Source: a bacterium (GTDB taxonomy: Bacteria; Electryoneota; Electryoneia; Electryoneales; Electryoneaceae). From it: a stretch of DNA of 64,000 bases. The translations under genes were made by a program, and so were the position numbers. The DNA lies in contig JAHLLB010000015.1 of the NCBI GenBank assembly GCA_020444425.1, positions 25,985 through 89,984 of the forward strand, read 5' to 3'. Below are positions 56,150 through 63,917 of this stretch, piece after piece; position 1 is the stretch's first letter, and each line of letters begins with the position of its first letter. The notes beneath the pieces are model-generated. The model was given only the letters and a program-made list of their open reading frames with translations, ran no database searches and had not been told where the DNA came from.

Positions 56150-57298
56150 ATGAACCGCTACAGAATCGCACTCGTACTCCCTCTGCTCGTGTTGCTCGCC
56201 GCCTGTGGTCCGAAGCCGGAACGCAGCGAGTCCGTGCTGGATAATCCGGAATATCACGTCAGCCAGGGCTTGAAACACCTGCAGCAAGGTACACTGGACC
56301 AGGCAGAAGCCGAATTCGCCCGCGCCAACGAACTGGATCCGAAATACGCCCACGCATGGGCGGGGATCGCCCTGGTTCGTGCGCAACAGGGTCAGATTGA
56401 CGAAGCCGAGGACCTCGCCGACGAAGCTGTGGACAAGGCGAAGAAGGACCCGTTTGTCTGGGCTGCGCGGGGTCGGGTGTACAGCCTGATCACCGAGCCC
56501 GGCGACTACGATGGCGACATTGACGATCAATTCGAGAAAGCTGTCGATCTCGACGCGGACTTCGACCTCGCATGGTACTGGTGGGGCCTGGCGAAGAAGC
56601 GGGCGTGGGATTTTGATGACGCCGGCGCCAAATTCGCCCGGGCGATTGCGTTGCGTGGCGAATGGATCGCGGAAGCGGACGCCGCCTACGCCGAAGTGCA
56701 GGACATTCTGCGTGCCGCGCCGGCGAGCCGGATTGGGGTGAAAATCGCGCAAGTAGACACGTTGGATCGCGCAGATTTGTCGGTCCTGTTCCTCGAGGAA
56801 TTGAAGCTGGCGGAGGTGATGGAACGGACGATGGGCGTCACGGTTGACCCGAAATATGTACCGCCGAAAGACGCGAACCTGTTGCCGCCGGAGATGGAAG
56901 GGAAGGACATGAGCCTGGTTCCGCAGGATGTGCGCGGTCACTGGGCTGAGACCTGGATCCTGCAGGTCATTGACCTGGGCGTCATGGAAATCGCTCCCGA
57001 CCGCAGGTTTTACCCGGATCAACCGGTGACCCGTGGCGAGTTCGCCCTGTTCCTGCAGAACATCATGGCCAATGTGCTTCACGACGAAACGTTGCCCACG
57101 AAATATATCGGCGAGCCGACACGGTTCAAGGACATGCGCAGCGGGACGGCGACCTACAACGCTGCGGCGCTGGCGGTTGACCGTGGGTTCATGGACGCTG
57201 ACATCATGGGCCGATTCCAGCCGGATGGCTACGTGACCGGAGCGGAAGCGTTGCTCAGCATCCGCGCGTTCCAGGATCATCTGGAGTATGAATTCTAA
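56150..57298 (+). CDS. TPR lipoprotein with SLH domain
   Basis: A 382-residue lipoprotein: lipobox LLAAC, then TPR repeats (about 30-190: YHVSQGLKHLQQGTLDQAEAEFARANELDPKYAHAWAGIALV) and at least one S-layer-homology-like domain (about 260-310: DVRGHWAETWILQVIDLGVMEIAPDRRFYPDQPVTRGEFALFLQNIM), with a second partial one to the end. SLH domains bind peptidoglycan-linked polymers, so it may tie the outer membrane to the wall. AGGAG at 56139-56143 favours ATG 56150; ATG 56147 and TTG 56144 are also in frame. In one operon with 55322-56140. Confidence 0.85.
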   Translation: MNRYRIALVLPLLVLLAACGPKPERSESVLDNPEYHVSQGLKHLQQGTLDQAEAEFARANELDPKYAHAWAGIALVRAQQGQIDEAEDLADEAVDKAKKDPFVWAARGRVYSLITEPGDYDGDIDDQFEKAVDLDADFDLAWYWWGLAKKRAWDFDDAGAKFARAIALRGEWIAEADAAYAEVQDILRAAPASRIGVKIAQVDTLDRADLSVLFLEELKLAEVMERTMGVTVDPKYVPPKDANLLPPEMEGKDMSLVPQDVRGHWAETWILQVIDLGVMEIAPDRRFYPDQPVTRGEFALFLQNIMANVLHDETLPTKYIGEPTRFKDMRSGTATYNAAALAVDRGFMDADIMGRFQPDGYVTGAEALLSIRAFQDHLEYEF

Positions 57299-57399
57299 AT
57301 CGGTACTGCTCCGTTTCAAGCGAGCGCAGTGGCGAAAACGGGTTGGTTTCAGGGCTTACTGAAAAGTGGTCTCTGTGTATTCCAGTGGGAACAAGTCCC

Positions 57400-57428
57400 T
57401 TGACACACGAACCGGGAATGCTTACCAT
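57400..57428 (+). promoter_or_regulatory. Promoter of initiator tRNA-Met
   Basis: TTGACA (57400-57405) and TACCAT (57423-57428), 17 bases apart; the tRNA starts 14 bases later. Confidence 0.75.
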
Positions 57429-57441
57429 TGCAGTCACGCAT

Positions 57442-57518
<77 letters not shown>

Positions 57519-57525
57519 GGAAACA

Positions 57526-57561
57526 GACGGGACTTCTGAAAACTCAGAAGTCCCGTCTTTT
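57526..57561 (+). terminator. Terminator of initiator tRNA
   Basis: A perfect 14-base stem (57526-57539 with 57544-57557), followed by TTTTG. Confidence 0.92.
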
Positions 57562-57621
57562 GTTTCCGGTATCGCCGTAGCTGCCACATTTCCAACGGGA
57601 ACGCCTGCCCTGATAGCAGGG

Positions 57622-58095
57622 TCAGCTGCCGTTTCGGTACATCGCCCGCGTTTCTTCGATCCAGAAAGCCGGTTGTTTGTAGATGGTGCACTCCAGACAA
57701 TTCTGACTCAGGCAGCCGCCTGCATCCCGGTGATGGGTCCAGCATGGATTCGCCGCGCTGTTGACGAAGGCGCATTTGTTCCGTTCTTCGCCTGAGCAGT
57801 CGTGAATCTGCCAGCAGGGGAGCAGGGCGCACAACCGGACCAATGACTTCAGGTTCAGTTTGTTCACGTCCATATATTCCCGCAGGCTGGCGATTCGCGC
57901 GATCTCTGCTCCGCTGACCCAGCGGTACCCGCGCCGGTCGCGGGGAAAGACGGTCAGCCCGATCGACTCGTAGTTGCGCAGAGTGGACGCCGACAAGCTT
58001 AGTCGTTCCGCGGCATCGCTGATCGGGACGGCATCGGGCAGAATTCCCGGCTCATCCTGAAGCAGAAACTGATCCCGCGGATCGCTGTCACTCAT
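57622..58095 (-). CDS. MerR-type regulator with cysteine-rich tail
   Basis: A 157-residue protein. Residues 23-85 form a MerR-like helix-turn-helix (VPISDAAERLSLSASTLRNYESIGLTVFPRDRRGYRWVSGAEIARIASLREYM). The tail (89-136) holds eight cysteines (89, 94, 100, 108, 118, 128, 133, 136) with two C-W pairs (PCWQIHDC, PCWTHH). This resembles two-CW-type domains linked to metal or Fe-S binding in sensory proteins. It is the last gene of the redox-signalling operon and overlaps the receiver gene by 4 bases. It is a plausible output regulator responding to redox state. Confidence 0.8.
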   Translation of the reverse strand: MSDSDPRDQFLLQDEPGILPDAVPISDAAERLSLSASTLRNYESIGLTVFPRDRRGYRWVSGAEIARIASLREYMDVNKLNLKSLVRLCALLPCWQIHDCSGEERNKCAFVNSAANPCWTHHRDAGGCLSQNCLECTIYKQPAFWIEETRAMYRNGS

Positions 58096-58478
58096 GACGG
58101 GACACTCAACAGGTTTTCGACCAGCCGCAGCATTTCGTCCTGATCAACCGGCTTGGCCAGATAGCCGTCCGGTGCCGGGACCTGCTTGCGTGTCGAGATA
58201 AAGGTTTTCATGTCGCGGGCAACGCCGCTGATCACGACGATCGGCGTGTGCGGTTCACCTTCACCGCGCATCTCGCGGTAAAACTTCAACCCGCTCACTT
58301 CCGGCATGCTGAGGTCGAGTGTGATCAGGTCATAGCTTGTCGCCGCAGCTTTCTCCAGGCCGATTTGACCATCTTCCGCCGTGTCCACCGTATAGCCGTG
58401 ATCTTCAAGCAACGCCGCGAAAAAGGTTCTGGTATCGGCTTCGTCGTCAACGACCAGGATTCGTGGTTTGTGGTCCAT
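58092..58478 (-). CDS. Single-domain response regulator
   Basis: A 128-residue receiver (CheY-like) domain: acidic pair D11-D12, phosphoacceptor D55 (TLDLSMPE), S84 (VVISG) and K109 (AKPVD). No output domain. It has the same extra segment before the lysine (VPAPDGY) as the receiver fused to the iron-sulfur protein (VPPPEGY). It starts 3 bases after the kinase gene and is the natural phosphate acceptor for it. Confidence 0.95.
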   Translation of the reverse strand: MDHKPRILVVDDEADTRTFFAALLEDHGYTVDTAEDGQIGLEKAAATSYDLITLDLSMPEVSGLKFYREMRGEGEPHTPIVVISGVARDMKTFISTRKQVPAPDGYLAKPVDQDEMLRLVENLLSVPS

Positions 58479-58481
58479 CGA

Positions 58482-59948
58482 TCAGTCCCCCGTTTCTATC
58501 AGCGCATCCAAGCGCTCGAGTGGTGTTGGTTCTTCCTCATTGTCGACTGGCGTACGAGGCAACTCGATGGTGAAGCGGCTGCCCTCGCCCTCGGTTGTGT
58601 CCAACTGAATGCTTCCGCCGTGGGATGTGATAATCTTGTCGGCGATGAACAGGCCGAGACCTGTGCCTTCGTTGCCTTTGGACGAAAAGAACAGGCTGAA
58701 GGCCTTGTCCCGGGTTTCACGGTCCATCCCGATCCCGTTGTCTTCGATGGTAAACGTGACGAGTTTTTCTGTCCCCGCAACGTTCACCGATACCTTGTGC
58801 TCATCCTTTTTCTTGTCAACACGGCAGGCGTCCAGCGAATTCTCGATCAGGTTGACCATGGTTGCACGCAGGGCTTTGCGGTCGGCCATGAATTCACCTG
58901 CTGAACCGTTGGCAGTGATCGCCAGCTCGATGCCAAGATCGTCCGCCCGAGGTTGCACGACTTCCTGGATGACTTCGGCAAACTCAGCGGCATCGATGCT
59001 CTCACGGTCCAGGTCGCGATCCTTCGCGTAATACAGGATATCCAGCACCATGCTGCGAATCCGGGCGACGTTGCGCAGCACAATTTCCCAGCCCTGTTCG
59101 ACACGTTTTTCGTTGCCGTTCTTCATCCCGGAGTTGACCAGGTACACCCCGCCGTCGAGTCCGTTCAGCAGACCCTTGACGCCGTGCGAAATCGAGCTGA
59201 TCAACAAGCCGATGTTTGTCAGCTGGGTTTGCAGTTGCCGGATGGGGGTGATGTCGGTGCTGATTTCGATGACGGCGTCAATTTCGCCGTCCGCGTTGCG
59301 CAGGGGGGAGGTGTGTACGAGCACGTTCAGTTTTCGGCCATCCACCGTAGCGACGACCTCCTCGTGCACATGAACCTCGCCGTCCTCGAAGGTCTTCATG
59401 ACGATACACGGCATGCAGGCCTCTTCGCGGTGCTTGTACAACTCGTAGCACTTGCCGCCGTATCGTTCGCCAAAGGTTTCCCGGTGGAGACGGTTGGCGT
59501 CGATCACGTTCAAGTCGCGATCCTGGATCGAGATGAAGCAGGGCACTTCATCAAACAGCATCTGGTAGCGTTGCTGACTTTCCCGCAGTTGTTTCTGCAG
59601 CACTTTCATCTCGGTGACATCGGTCGACATCTCCATTACTGCCTTGATGTCGCCGTTGTCGTCAAGGATCGGCGTTGTGTTCACCAATACGGAGACACTC
59701 TGGCCGTTGAGGCAGGTGACCACTTCGTCGCTGCGGTGGCCGAGGCCGTCACGGAAGGTGCGTTCAACCGGACACACCTCGCATTTCTCTGGCCGTTTCT
59801 TGTACACCTGGTAGCAATACCGGCCCTCGATGTCACCGAAGTTCTCCCGGAAACGACGATTGGCTGCAACGAGCTTCAGATCCTTGTCCTGCACGGAAAC
59901 GTAGCAGGGCATTTCGTCGAAATACGTCTCGAAGTGCGCTTCGTTCAT
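58482..59948 (-). CDS. PAS-PAS histidine kinase with repeated Cys4 motifs
   Basis: A 488-residue cytoplasmic kinase with no membrane helix. Two PAS domains (about 5-115 and 127-235) each hold four cysteines at identical spacing: C15, C45, C56, C59 and C137, C167, C178, C181. The pattern suits iron-sulfur or metal binding. A dimerisation segment with H255 (SISHGVKGLLNGLDGG) follows, then the ATPase domain: N370 (NLIENSLDAC), DNGIGM (403-408) and GTGLGLF (428-434). ATG at 59948 follows GGGAGG. It is probably a redox sensor that passes phosphate to the neighbouring receivers. Confidence 0.9.
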   Translation of the reverse strand: MNEAHFETYFDEMPCYVSVQDKDLKLVAANRRFRENFGDIEGRYCYQVYKKRPEKCEVCPVERTFRDGLGHRSDEVVTCLNGQSVSVLVNTTPILDDNGDIKAVMEMSTDVTEMKVLQKQLRESQQRYQMLFDEVPCFISIQDRDLNVIDANRLHRETFGERYGGKCYELYKHREEACMPCIVMKTFEDGEVHVHEEVVATVDGRKLNVLVHTSPLRNADGEIDAVIEISTDITPIRQLQTQLTNIGLLISSISHGVKGLLNGLDGGVYLVNSGMKNGNEKRVEQGWEIVLRNVARIRSMVLDILYYAKDRDLDRESIDAAEFAEVIQEVVQPRADDLGIELAITANGSAGEFMADRKALRATMVNLIENSLDACRVDKKKDEHKVSVNVAGTEKLVTFTIEDNGIGMDRETRDKAFSLFFSSKGNEGTGLGLFIADKIITSHGGSIQLDTTEGEGSRFTIELPRTPVDNEEEPTPLERLDALIETGD

Positions 59949-59988
59949 CACCAACCTCCCGGGGACTACCTCCCTACAACGGGTTCAT

Positions 59989-60015
59989 CCCCGGCGAACC
60001 GTGTGTCCGCCGGGG
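59989..60015 (-). other. GC-rich hairpin between the Fe-S/receiver and kinase genes
   Basis: CCCCGGCG (59989-59996) pairs with CGCCGGGG (60008-60015). No T-run. It may stabilise or attenuate the transcript ahead of the kinase gene. Confidence 0.5.
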
Positions 60016-60028
60016 ACCTCAACCGTGA

Positions 60029-61816
60029 TCAGTTCGATTCCACCGAATGCGTTTGATCGCGCTTGGACAGATCGAGGATCTTGCGCACGTTTCGCATCAG
60101 CATCGCTTCATCGACCGGCTTGTCAACGTACCCCTCCGGCGGCGGAACCGAGCGTTCGTAGATTAATCGCCGTAGCTCGGGTTTACCGGAAATGATGCAG
60201 ACGGGTATCTGGCTGGTTGCCTTTTCCTCACGCAGACGCGAGAAGACCCAGCCGCCGTCCTTGCCCGGCATGTTGATGTCGAGCGTAATCAGGTCAGGCT
60301 GCTCGCGCATGGCGAGTTCAACCGCTTCTTCGCCATCCGTGGCGGTCAGAATCCTGGCTCCATTATCCTCCAACACGGTGCTGAAGAACGTCAGGATGTC
60401 GGGTTCGTCATCGACGATCAGGATCGTCCGGTTAACGAGCGACTCGGCGTGTGCGACCACCTTTTCAGCCTCCTTCTCCACCGGCACGACAACCGGCTTC
60501 TCCGGAATAACGAGCGCGTTGGCGACCAGGTTGACCAGCTGCGTGACTTCCATGCCGAGCTCATAGTGCTTGATGCAGTCGCTGAGCCCGTCAACGCAGT
60601 TGTGGCAGGAGGTGACGACGACCTCCGCGCCCGTCGCCTTCAGCTGATCCGCTTTCACCTTCGCTGATTTCAAGCGGCGACCGGCATATTCCGACATCGA
60701 CATCGCGCCACCACCACCGGTACAGCAGTAATTTTCCGCACGGTTCGGGTACATCTCGCGGAAATCTTCGCAGACCAGTTGCAGCAGTTCACGTGGTTCT
60801 TCGAACAGGCCGCATGAGCGGGCGTTGTTGCAGGAGTCATGGAAGGTGACCGGCTGAGGATTCCTCGATTTGTCAACCTTGATCCGGCCTTCCTTGATGT
60901 AATTCAGCATGGTGATCACGCTGGATTCCATCTCGAACGGGACATCCTTTTTCGCCCAGTTCGGTCCTTCACAGCGGGTGGAGCGGTAGCCGTGTCCACA
61001 TTCGCTGATCACCAGCTTTTTGCCCTTCAGCTCGATCACCTTGTCATACAGCATTCCAGCAACCGCGCCGCCGAGGTCATCATCCCCGGAGAACAAGCCG
61101 AAGTTGGTCATATCCCAGCCTTCGCTGGGCATGGTCCAATCTTCACCGGCCATATGGAAGATCTTTGCCGCGTCGGAAATGGTACGTGGGTCATATTTGA
61201 CTTCACGCGGGTTGATCGAGTAGACCACGTTCGCGTTTTTCTTGTCGATCGGGATCTGCGCGGACTCATCGTCCAACTCGATCTGCATTTCGTCCGCCAT
61301 CCACTCGAGCGTGTCGAGGTAATCCTCCTTCAACACACCCATCTGGTTCCCGATTTCCCACTGGTCTTTCGATACCACCGCGACGCCTTCCGGCATTACG
61401 CCTACGCTGACCAGCATCCCGCGCAGCATGCGGTTGAAGGTGGCGAAGTCGACACCCATCGGGCAGTTGATCGTACACCGGCGGCAGTTTGTGCACTTGC
61501 CAAACGCGATGTCCTTCAGCTCTTCCAGATCTTCGTCGCTGAAAACGCTCTTCGCGCCAACCCACCAGGGGAATACACGACCGGTCCAATCAATCTCACG
61601 CTTGAAGATTTTCCGCAACCGATCCGCTTTCCACGCCGGCGCGTAGGTCACATCGCCCGGATTCGTTTGCACGTAATGGCAGGAATCAGTACACATCCCG
61701 CAGTGAACGCATCCAACCAGTGACCCGACCACCTGACGGTTCAGCTTGCTCTTCATCCGCTTGAGCGCCATCTCCGCCTTGTGGGACCGCTGTTTGCCGT
61801 TCGTCTGAACGCTCAT
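60029..61816 (-). CDS. HdrD/DsrK/TmcB-like iron-sulfur protein fused to a receiver domain
   Basis: A 595-residue fusion. Two 4Fe-4S motifs: C36, C39, C42, C46 and C108, C111, C114, C118. A CCG domain follows: C329-x34-C364-C365-x38-C404-x2-C407, the cysteine pattern of heterodisulfide reductase-type noncubane clusters. Residues about 463-585 are a complete receiver domain: D469/D470, phosphoacceptor D513 (TLDINMPG), S543 and K567. Known relatives (HdrD, DsrK, TmcB, QmoB-like) oxidise or reduce thiols using electrons from a membrane cytochrome; here the cytochrome gene lies 46 bases upstream. Phosphorylation may control, or report on, electron flow. GAGGAT precedes the ATG. Confidence 0.9.
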   Translation of the reverse strand: MSVQTNGKQRSHKAEMALKRMKSKLNRQVVGSLVGCVHCGMCTDSCHYVQTNPGDVTYAPAWKADRLRKIFKREIDWTGRVFPWWVGAKSVFSDEDLEELKDIAFGKCTNCRRCTINCPMGVDFATFNRMLRGMLVSVGVMPEGVAVVSKDQWEIGNQMGVLKEDYLDTLEWMADEMQIELDDESAQIPIDKKNANVVYSINPREVKYDPRTISDAAKIFHMAGEDWTMPSEGWDMTNFGLFSGDDDLGGAVAGMLYDKVIELKGKKLVISECGHGYRSTRCEGPNWAKKDVPFEMESSVITMLNYIKEGRIKVDKSRNPQPVTFHDSCNNARSCGLFEEPRELLQLVCEDFREMYPNRAENYCCTGGGGAMSMSEYAGRRLKSAKVKADQLKATGAEVVVTSCHNCVDGLSDCIKHYELGMEVTQLVNLVANALVIPEKPVVVPVEKEAEKVVAHAESLVNRTILIVDDEPDILTFFSTVLEDNGARILTATDGEEAVELAMREQPDLITLDINMPGKDGGWVFSRLREEKATSQIPVCIISGKPELRRLIYERSVPPPEGYVDKPVDEAMLMRNVRKILDLSKRDQTHSVESN

Positions 61817-61862
61817 GACTTTATCCTCATCTCTTTGTCGTTATCCGAGATCCTCTGCACGA

Positions 61863-62537
61863 TCAACCAGCCACCCGTCCACGGCGGATCGGGTACACCC
61901 CACGCCGTCCCATCGTCTTGCCGATGTACCAGCGGGTGAAGGGGTAGTAGAGGTAGTGGCTGATCTTGCTGAACGGCACATACAGCAGGAAGAACATCGT
62001 CATCCAGAAATAGATGTATTGCATCCAGCCGCCGGCCATGTCGGTGGCGAAAAACGCCAGTCCGAACCAGACGGTCAGCAGCCACACCGCGAAGTGATCG
62101 TCCGGGGTGCTGATAGCACGGACATACTTGTCGGTCATCCGGCGTATGATCCGCATGAATCCGACCAGACATGCTGCACCGAGGAAGATCTTGAACAGGA
62201 GATGAACCACCGGCGACGCCGTGAATTCAGGCGCGAAGGGGATGGTGAACGACAGCGTAATTCCGGATACAACCCCGAGGTGGAAGAGGACGAACTGCAT
62301 GTAGAAGAACGGCTTCTTGCGCGTGGATTCCATCGCCCAGGGCATCGCGATGTTCATCAACGAATACATGCTGCCTTTCTTCGGAGTCGTGTCCTCCGCG
62401 CCGGTCGGTGCCTGGCGCTCTTTGCCAGCGGCAAAGCCGAGGAACCAGCGAAGACGTAGCGTATACACAATGGCCATCACGATCAGGGCGTAATGCGCCA
62501 TGGATTCAGCGAGATGCATGGCTTCCGGGGTGATCAT
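61863..62537 (-). CDS. NarI/DsrM/TmcC-like membrane cytochrome b subunit
   Basis: A 224-residue protein with five or six transmembrane helices and paired histidines placed to bind heme b: H8 and H15 (first helix region), H86 (FVLFHLGVVSG), H133 region (PVVHLLFK), DDHFAVW and FSKISHYLYYPFTRWYIG. This fits the short b-type cytochromes that link the quinone pool to HdrD-like partners. It overlaps the macro gene by 4 bases (ATGA) and precedes the iron-sulfur protein. The exact heme ligands are my reading, not proven. Confidence 0.82.
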   Translation of the reverse strand: MITPEAMHLAESMAHYALIVMAIVYTLRLRWFLGFAAGKERQAPTGAEDTTPKKGSMYSLMNIAMPWAMESTRKKPFFYMQFVLFHLGVVSGITLSFTIPFAPEFTASPVVHLLFKIFLGAACLVGFMRIIRRMTDKYVRAISTPDDHFAVWLLTVWFGLAFFATDMAGGWMQYIYFWMTMFFLLYVPFSKISHYLYYPFTRWYIGKTMGRRGVYPIRRGRVAG

Positions 62538-63067
62538 GCGGCCACCTCCTTCGTATCCTCGTGCAACAATTGAGCGAACGGTTGGTACTCACGTTTGTTC
62601 ATGGTGACGATCACGATTTCCTTGATCGACGATCCACGTTGGGCGTGTTCGATGAAGGTGTTGACCATCACCTTGGCGCATTCCTGTATCGGAACGCCGT
62701 AGAAACCGGCACCCATCGGCGGGTAGGCGATCCGCGTGATACCCTTTTCCACTGCAGCCGCCAGCGTGTTCACCAGCGTCGTCTTCAGCTTGCCGGCCAT
62801 GTCCGTTTCCTGGAACTTCGGTCCATTGGCGTGGATGATGTACTCCGCTGGCAAATCCCCAGCGCTGGAAACCACGGCCTGCAACGGGAGAAGAGGGGCG
62901 AGGTTGTTGAGTTCCTCCTGCACAGGCGGACCTCCGCGCATCGAGATTGCATTCCCGAAGCCGGTGCCGAGCTTCAAATCCTCCGTCGCGTAAAAGGCGA
63001 TCGCTTCAATCTCGGTCAGCGTCATGTCGCCTTGTTCGACGCGAATCGTTGTCCCGTTTACGTGCAT
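62534..63067 (-). CDS. Divergent macro-domain protein
   Basis: A 177-residue macro domain, a fold that binds ADP-ribose and its derivatives. GDMTLTEIEAIAFYATEDLKLGTGFGNAISMRGGPPVQEEL aligns with the usual start, but the VNAAN motif reads AFYAT, losing the usual asparagines. YIIHANGPKF and YPPMGAGFYGVPIQECAKV (the phosphate-binding loop) are kept. ATG 63067 has GGGGGAGAG upstream; a longer frame to 63127 is unlikely. It starts 2 bases after the small gene before it and overlaps the cytochrome gene. Confidence 0.85.
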   Translation of the reverse strand: MHVNGTTIRVEQGDMTLTEIEAIAFYATEDLKLGTGFGNAISMRGGPPVQEELNNLAPLLPLQAVVSSAGDLPAEYIIHANGPKFQETDMAGKLKTTLVNTLAAAVEKGITRIAYPPMGAGFYGVPIQECAKVMVNTFIEHAQRGSSIKEIVIVTMNKREYQPFAQLLHEDTKEVAA

Positions 63068-63069
63068 AC

Positions 63070-63330
63070 TCACTCTCCCCCTGATGATGTGGGTTGGTTG
63101 TCGGTGTGGAGTTCGGGGATGTCCCAATGGCCGGACTGGATGTGCAGCGAGCGTTCGCGTTCCGCTTCACGGCGCAGTTTCCATGCGGCGTCGCGCAGGG
63201 TGCCGTACAACACGCCGCAGCTGGAGTCAATCCGGTCGCGATCCCCGAGGTCGGCGAGGACCATCATTTCGCGCGTGAGGCGCAATACTTCCTGGATGTG
63301 TTCGTTGAACGACTCCGGCATGAGTCTCAT
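63070..63330 (-). CDS. Small helical protein, first gene of the redox operon
   Basis: An 86-residue (or 83 from the second ATG) charged, mostly helical protein (SFNEHIQEVLRLTREMMVLADLGDRDRIDSSCGVLYGTLRDAAWKLRREAERERSLH). I do not recognise it. GTGGGAG lies before the start and its stop is 2 bases from the macro-domain start, as expected for a coupled gene. The one cysteine pair-like S-S-C-G at residue 38 is of unknown meaning. Its layout suggests a small regulatory or partner subunit. Confidence 0.6.
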   Translation of the reverse strand: MRLMPESFNEHIQEVLRLTREMMVLADLGDRDRIDSSCGVLYGTLRDAAWKLRREAERERSLHIQSGHWDIPELHTDNQPTSSGGE

Positions 63331-63786
63331 GCTCCCACGCTCGTGACGAACAGCCCCGGTTGCCGAGCGGCAACCATTTCGTTCAATCCTTCACAAAGCA
63401 TGCTGCGTGCCAAATTCGAAAAACCGAGTGCGGAATCTGCGAATAACAGGAAATATTCAGATGTTAACGTAGGAGGAATCCTCGGGGAATATGGACAGGA
63501 ATTGTTCAGTGTCCAGCGGGTTTCTGTACAACGCAGAAAGGGAAACTGTGCGCTGAGGAAACGTTTCAGCGTGATCGTAACAAACTGTTCAGGCTACAGA
63601 TAGATGAGCCGCTCCTGATGACATCCGCTGGTACGTGGGGTGTCCAACTATGTTTCTGGACAGATGTGTTCAATGAACAGGGTTGTTGGACAGGATGGGG
63701 GGAGGGCAGCGGACTGCGGGATGCGGACCAAGGGCAGTGGGCGATTGATACATACGCAAGAGCTAATGCTAGTGAACAAAAGGGGT
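63331..63786. other. Upstream region of the redox operon
   Basis: No convincing gene. On the minus strand TTAACA (63467-63462) and TATTCG (63445-63440) are 16 bases apart and could be the promoter of the operon, 110 bases before its first gene. The rest shows nothing that I recognise. Confidence 0.3.
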
Positions 63787-63910
63787 GTCGTTCTGAACGG
63801 AACGAAGAGAAGTGAAGAATCTGCTTGAAGATACGGGGGAGATTCGCCGTTGATCCGCTACCGGTGCATCCAGTAGATCCTTCATCCGATACGGCCGGAT
63901 TCAGGATGAC
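63787..63910. repeat. MITE-like hairpin element, second copy
   Basis: Left end GTCGTTCTGAA and right end TTCAGGATGAC are imperfect inverted repeats. The left part shares GAACGGAACGAAGAGAAGTG with the element at 27228-27346. The right 37 bases recur at 10164-10200. Confidence 0.7.
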
Positions 63911-63917
63911 ACAAACC

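Noticed and set aside
55766..57319. A 517-residue open frame on the minus strand
   Set aside because: It is antisense to two genes with signal peptides, a lipobox and known domains.
58953..60056. A 367-residue open frame on the plus strand
   Set aside because: It is antisense to the histidine kinase.
63491..63556. A 21-residue frame starting ATG at 63491 with AGGAGG upstream
   Set aside because: The AGGAGG is 14 bases from the ATG, too far, and the peptide has no features.
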